Below, one piece after another: positions 12,894 through 13,563 of a stretch of 13,563 nt of DNA; the stretch's first letter is position 1; every line of letters starts with the position of its first letter. The DNA is taken from the NCBI GenBank assembly GCA_045807225.1, contig JBJMHU010000129.1, positions 1 through 13,563 on the forward strand, in the 5' to 3' direction. Below the pieces are notes generated by a model that was not told the DNA's origin, ran no database searches, and saw only the letters and a program-made list of their open reading frames with translations. Origin of the DNA: Fodinibacter sp045807225 (GTDB taxonomy: Bacteria > Actinomycetota > Actinomycetes > Actinomycetales > Dermatophilaceae). The position numbers and the translations under genes are program-made.

Positions 12894-13367
12894 TCAGGAC
12901 GACGAGGCGGTGAGGTCGTCGTAGTAGCCGATGTTGGGCAGCACGGGCACCTTGACGATGTTGGCGCCTGCCTCGTCGGTGGTGACGGTCATCTCCACCA
13001 TCTCGCCCGGCGCCACCGGGATGCCGGGGATCTCGACGCCGGTCGCGGCATCGGAGAGGGTCTTGCCCGAGCTGGCGGGCACGGCGACGGTGGCCGGGGT
13101 GGGCGCGCCCGCCACGGCGAAGGTGACGTCGACCGCGTTGGTCGTGCGGTTGACCGCCTGGCCCACCACGATGCCGGTCTCGCCCTTGGCGGGGACCACC
13201 ACGGCGAGGTCGCGCAGGTCGAGCCCCTCGATGGTGAGGGGCACCCCGTCGGCGGCGTCGTAGTCGTAGTCGGTCTGGACCGGCGAGAACTGGCCGCACC
13301 CGGCGGCGAGCAGGATGGTGCCTGCCAGGGCGGTGGCTCGCAGGGCGGCGGCGGCACGGTTCGTCAC
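12894..13367 (-). CDS. LpqE-like lipoprotein
   Basis: A 157-residue predicted lipoprotein. Its signal peptide has a short charged start (TNR), a hydrophobic core (residues ~5-22) and a lipobox LLAAGC with the modified cysteine at C24. The mature part resembles mycobacterial LpqE: a Gln/Asp-rich start, ADGVPLTIEGLDLRDLAVVV, a central VNRTT strand, VPASSGK and VAPGEMVEMTV. Function is unknown. The frame extends upstream (ATG 13385 and beyond), but GTG 13367 gives a normal signal peptide and has a TATCCT box 7 nt before it. In mycobacteria lpqE lies next to carD, which may begin just beyond this window. It converges on regX3. Confidence 0.82.
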   Translation of the reverse strand: MTNRAAAALRATALAGTILLAAGCGQFSPVQTDYDYDAADGVPLTIEGLDLRDLAVVVPAKGETGIVVGQAVNRTTNAVDVTFAVAGAPTPATVAVPASSGKTLSDAATGVEIPGIPVAPGEMVEMTVTTDEAGANIVKVPVLPNIGYYDDLTASSS

Positions 13368-13380
13368 GCGGCCAAGGATA
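13368..13380 (-). promoter_or_regulatory. Probable leaderless promoter (-10 TATCCT) of the lipoprotein gene
   Basis: On the minus strand TATCCT (13375-13380) is followed by 7 nt and the GTG at 13367. It is one of the best -10 matches in the window. The gap is 7 nt instead of 6. If correct, the in-frame ATG at 13385 lies upstream of the transcript and cannot be used. Confidence 0.55.
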
Positions 13381-13447
13381 GCCATGCGCGGGGTCGCACC
13401 GCCCGGGGTGCCCTGAAACGGGCGTCGCGGGTGTCTCGGTGGGCTCT

Positions 13448-13470
13448 GCCGGCGCCGGCCGCCGCGGCGG
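13448..13470. other. Two abutting 12-bp palindromes in the final intergenic region
   Basis: GCCGGCGCCGGC (13448-13459) and CCGCCGCGGCGG (13459-13470) are both perfect palindromes sharing one base. They lie in the ~195-bp stretch between the lipoprotein start and the window end, where no gene is supportable. They could be an operator or a hairpin, or chance in GC-rich DNA. Confidence 0.4.
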
Positions 13471-13563
13471 GAGGAGGGCTGACCGGCATGTCCGTAGGCA
13501 CCGCGGGCCCGCGCGCGAAGCATGGACGCCACGGTTCTGTCAAGACCCGATCTACGTCTCCCG

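Noticed and set aside
12898..12920. GACGAC/GTCGTC inverted repeat at the lipoprotein 3' end
   Set aside because: It lies within coding sequence, has an 11-nt loop and a 6-bp stem, and follows from Ser/Asp codons.
13488..13563. Open frame running off the right edge, with GGAGGAGGG 9 nt before its ATG
   Set aside because: The 25 codons use many codons that are rare in this window (GTA, CAT, GGA, CGA, three TCT), and the peptide resembles no expected neighbour such as CarD. The purine run is probably incidental.
1..13563. tRNA, rRNA, CRISPR, insertion sequence, prophage or restriction-type defence genes
   Set aside because: None is visible on either strand. Gene content and base composition are uniform and chromosomal throughout.

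Overview
The window is a compact, very GC-rich stretch of actinobacterial chromosome with no mobile element, RNA gene or CRISPR array that I can see. It carries mycothiol synthesis (mshA) and the SenX3-RegX3 phosphate two-component system. The gene order mshA - YbjN-family gene - gpm - senX3 - regX3 matches the mycobacterial Rv0486-Rv0491 region. The overall look suggests the Micrococcales, perhaps Intrasporangiaceae/Dermatophilaceae; that placement is an impression, not a search result.

Left part (1-2812): a strong hairpin ends an upstream transcript. A 23-bp tandem repeat and a leaderless promoter precede an L-asparaginase II-family gene, followed by dtd (D-aminoacyl-tRNA deacylase) and a small DUF2516 membrane protein. 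A methyltransferase gene runs back from the other side, and its 3' end overlaps that of the DUF2516 gene.

Middle (2812-6252): two back-to-back leaderless promoters drive the methyltransferase leftward and, rightward, an unrecognised membrane-anchored protein. That gene overlaps mshA by ATGA, and mshA overlaps a YbjN-family gene by ATGA. gpm (phosphoglycerate mutase) follows with its own leaderless promoter and ends in a hairpin shared with the convergent gene.

Right-middle (6263-10824, minus strand): phoU is followed by two tandem paralogues of 642 and 630 aa. Each has a degenerate SigE/ECF-sigma-like N-terminal half, one membrane segment and a large unrecognised outside domain. They are the least familiar genes here and interrupt an otherwise conserved neighbourhood.

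Right (10825-13563): the phoU/senX3 divergent region holds GTTCA-type half-sites 22 bp apart (PHO-box-like), a G-quadruplex-type tract and a leaderless senX3 promoter. senX3 and regX3 overlap by 23 bp. A convergent LpqE-like lipoprotein gene follows, and the last ~195 bases hold no gene I can support. In other actinobacteria carD often lies next, beyond the edge.

Two window-wide patterns stand out. Six genes share a TAnnnT box exactly 6 nt before the start codon, which corrects the methyltransferase start; a seventh (7 nt gap) corrects the lipoprotein start. The heptamer GGATGCC is strongly over-represented and accounts for most uses of the rare Asp codon GAT.
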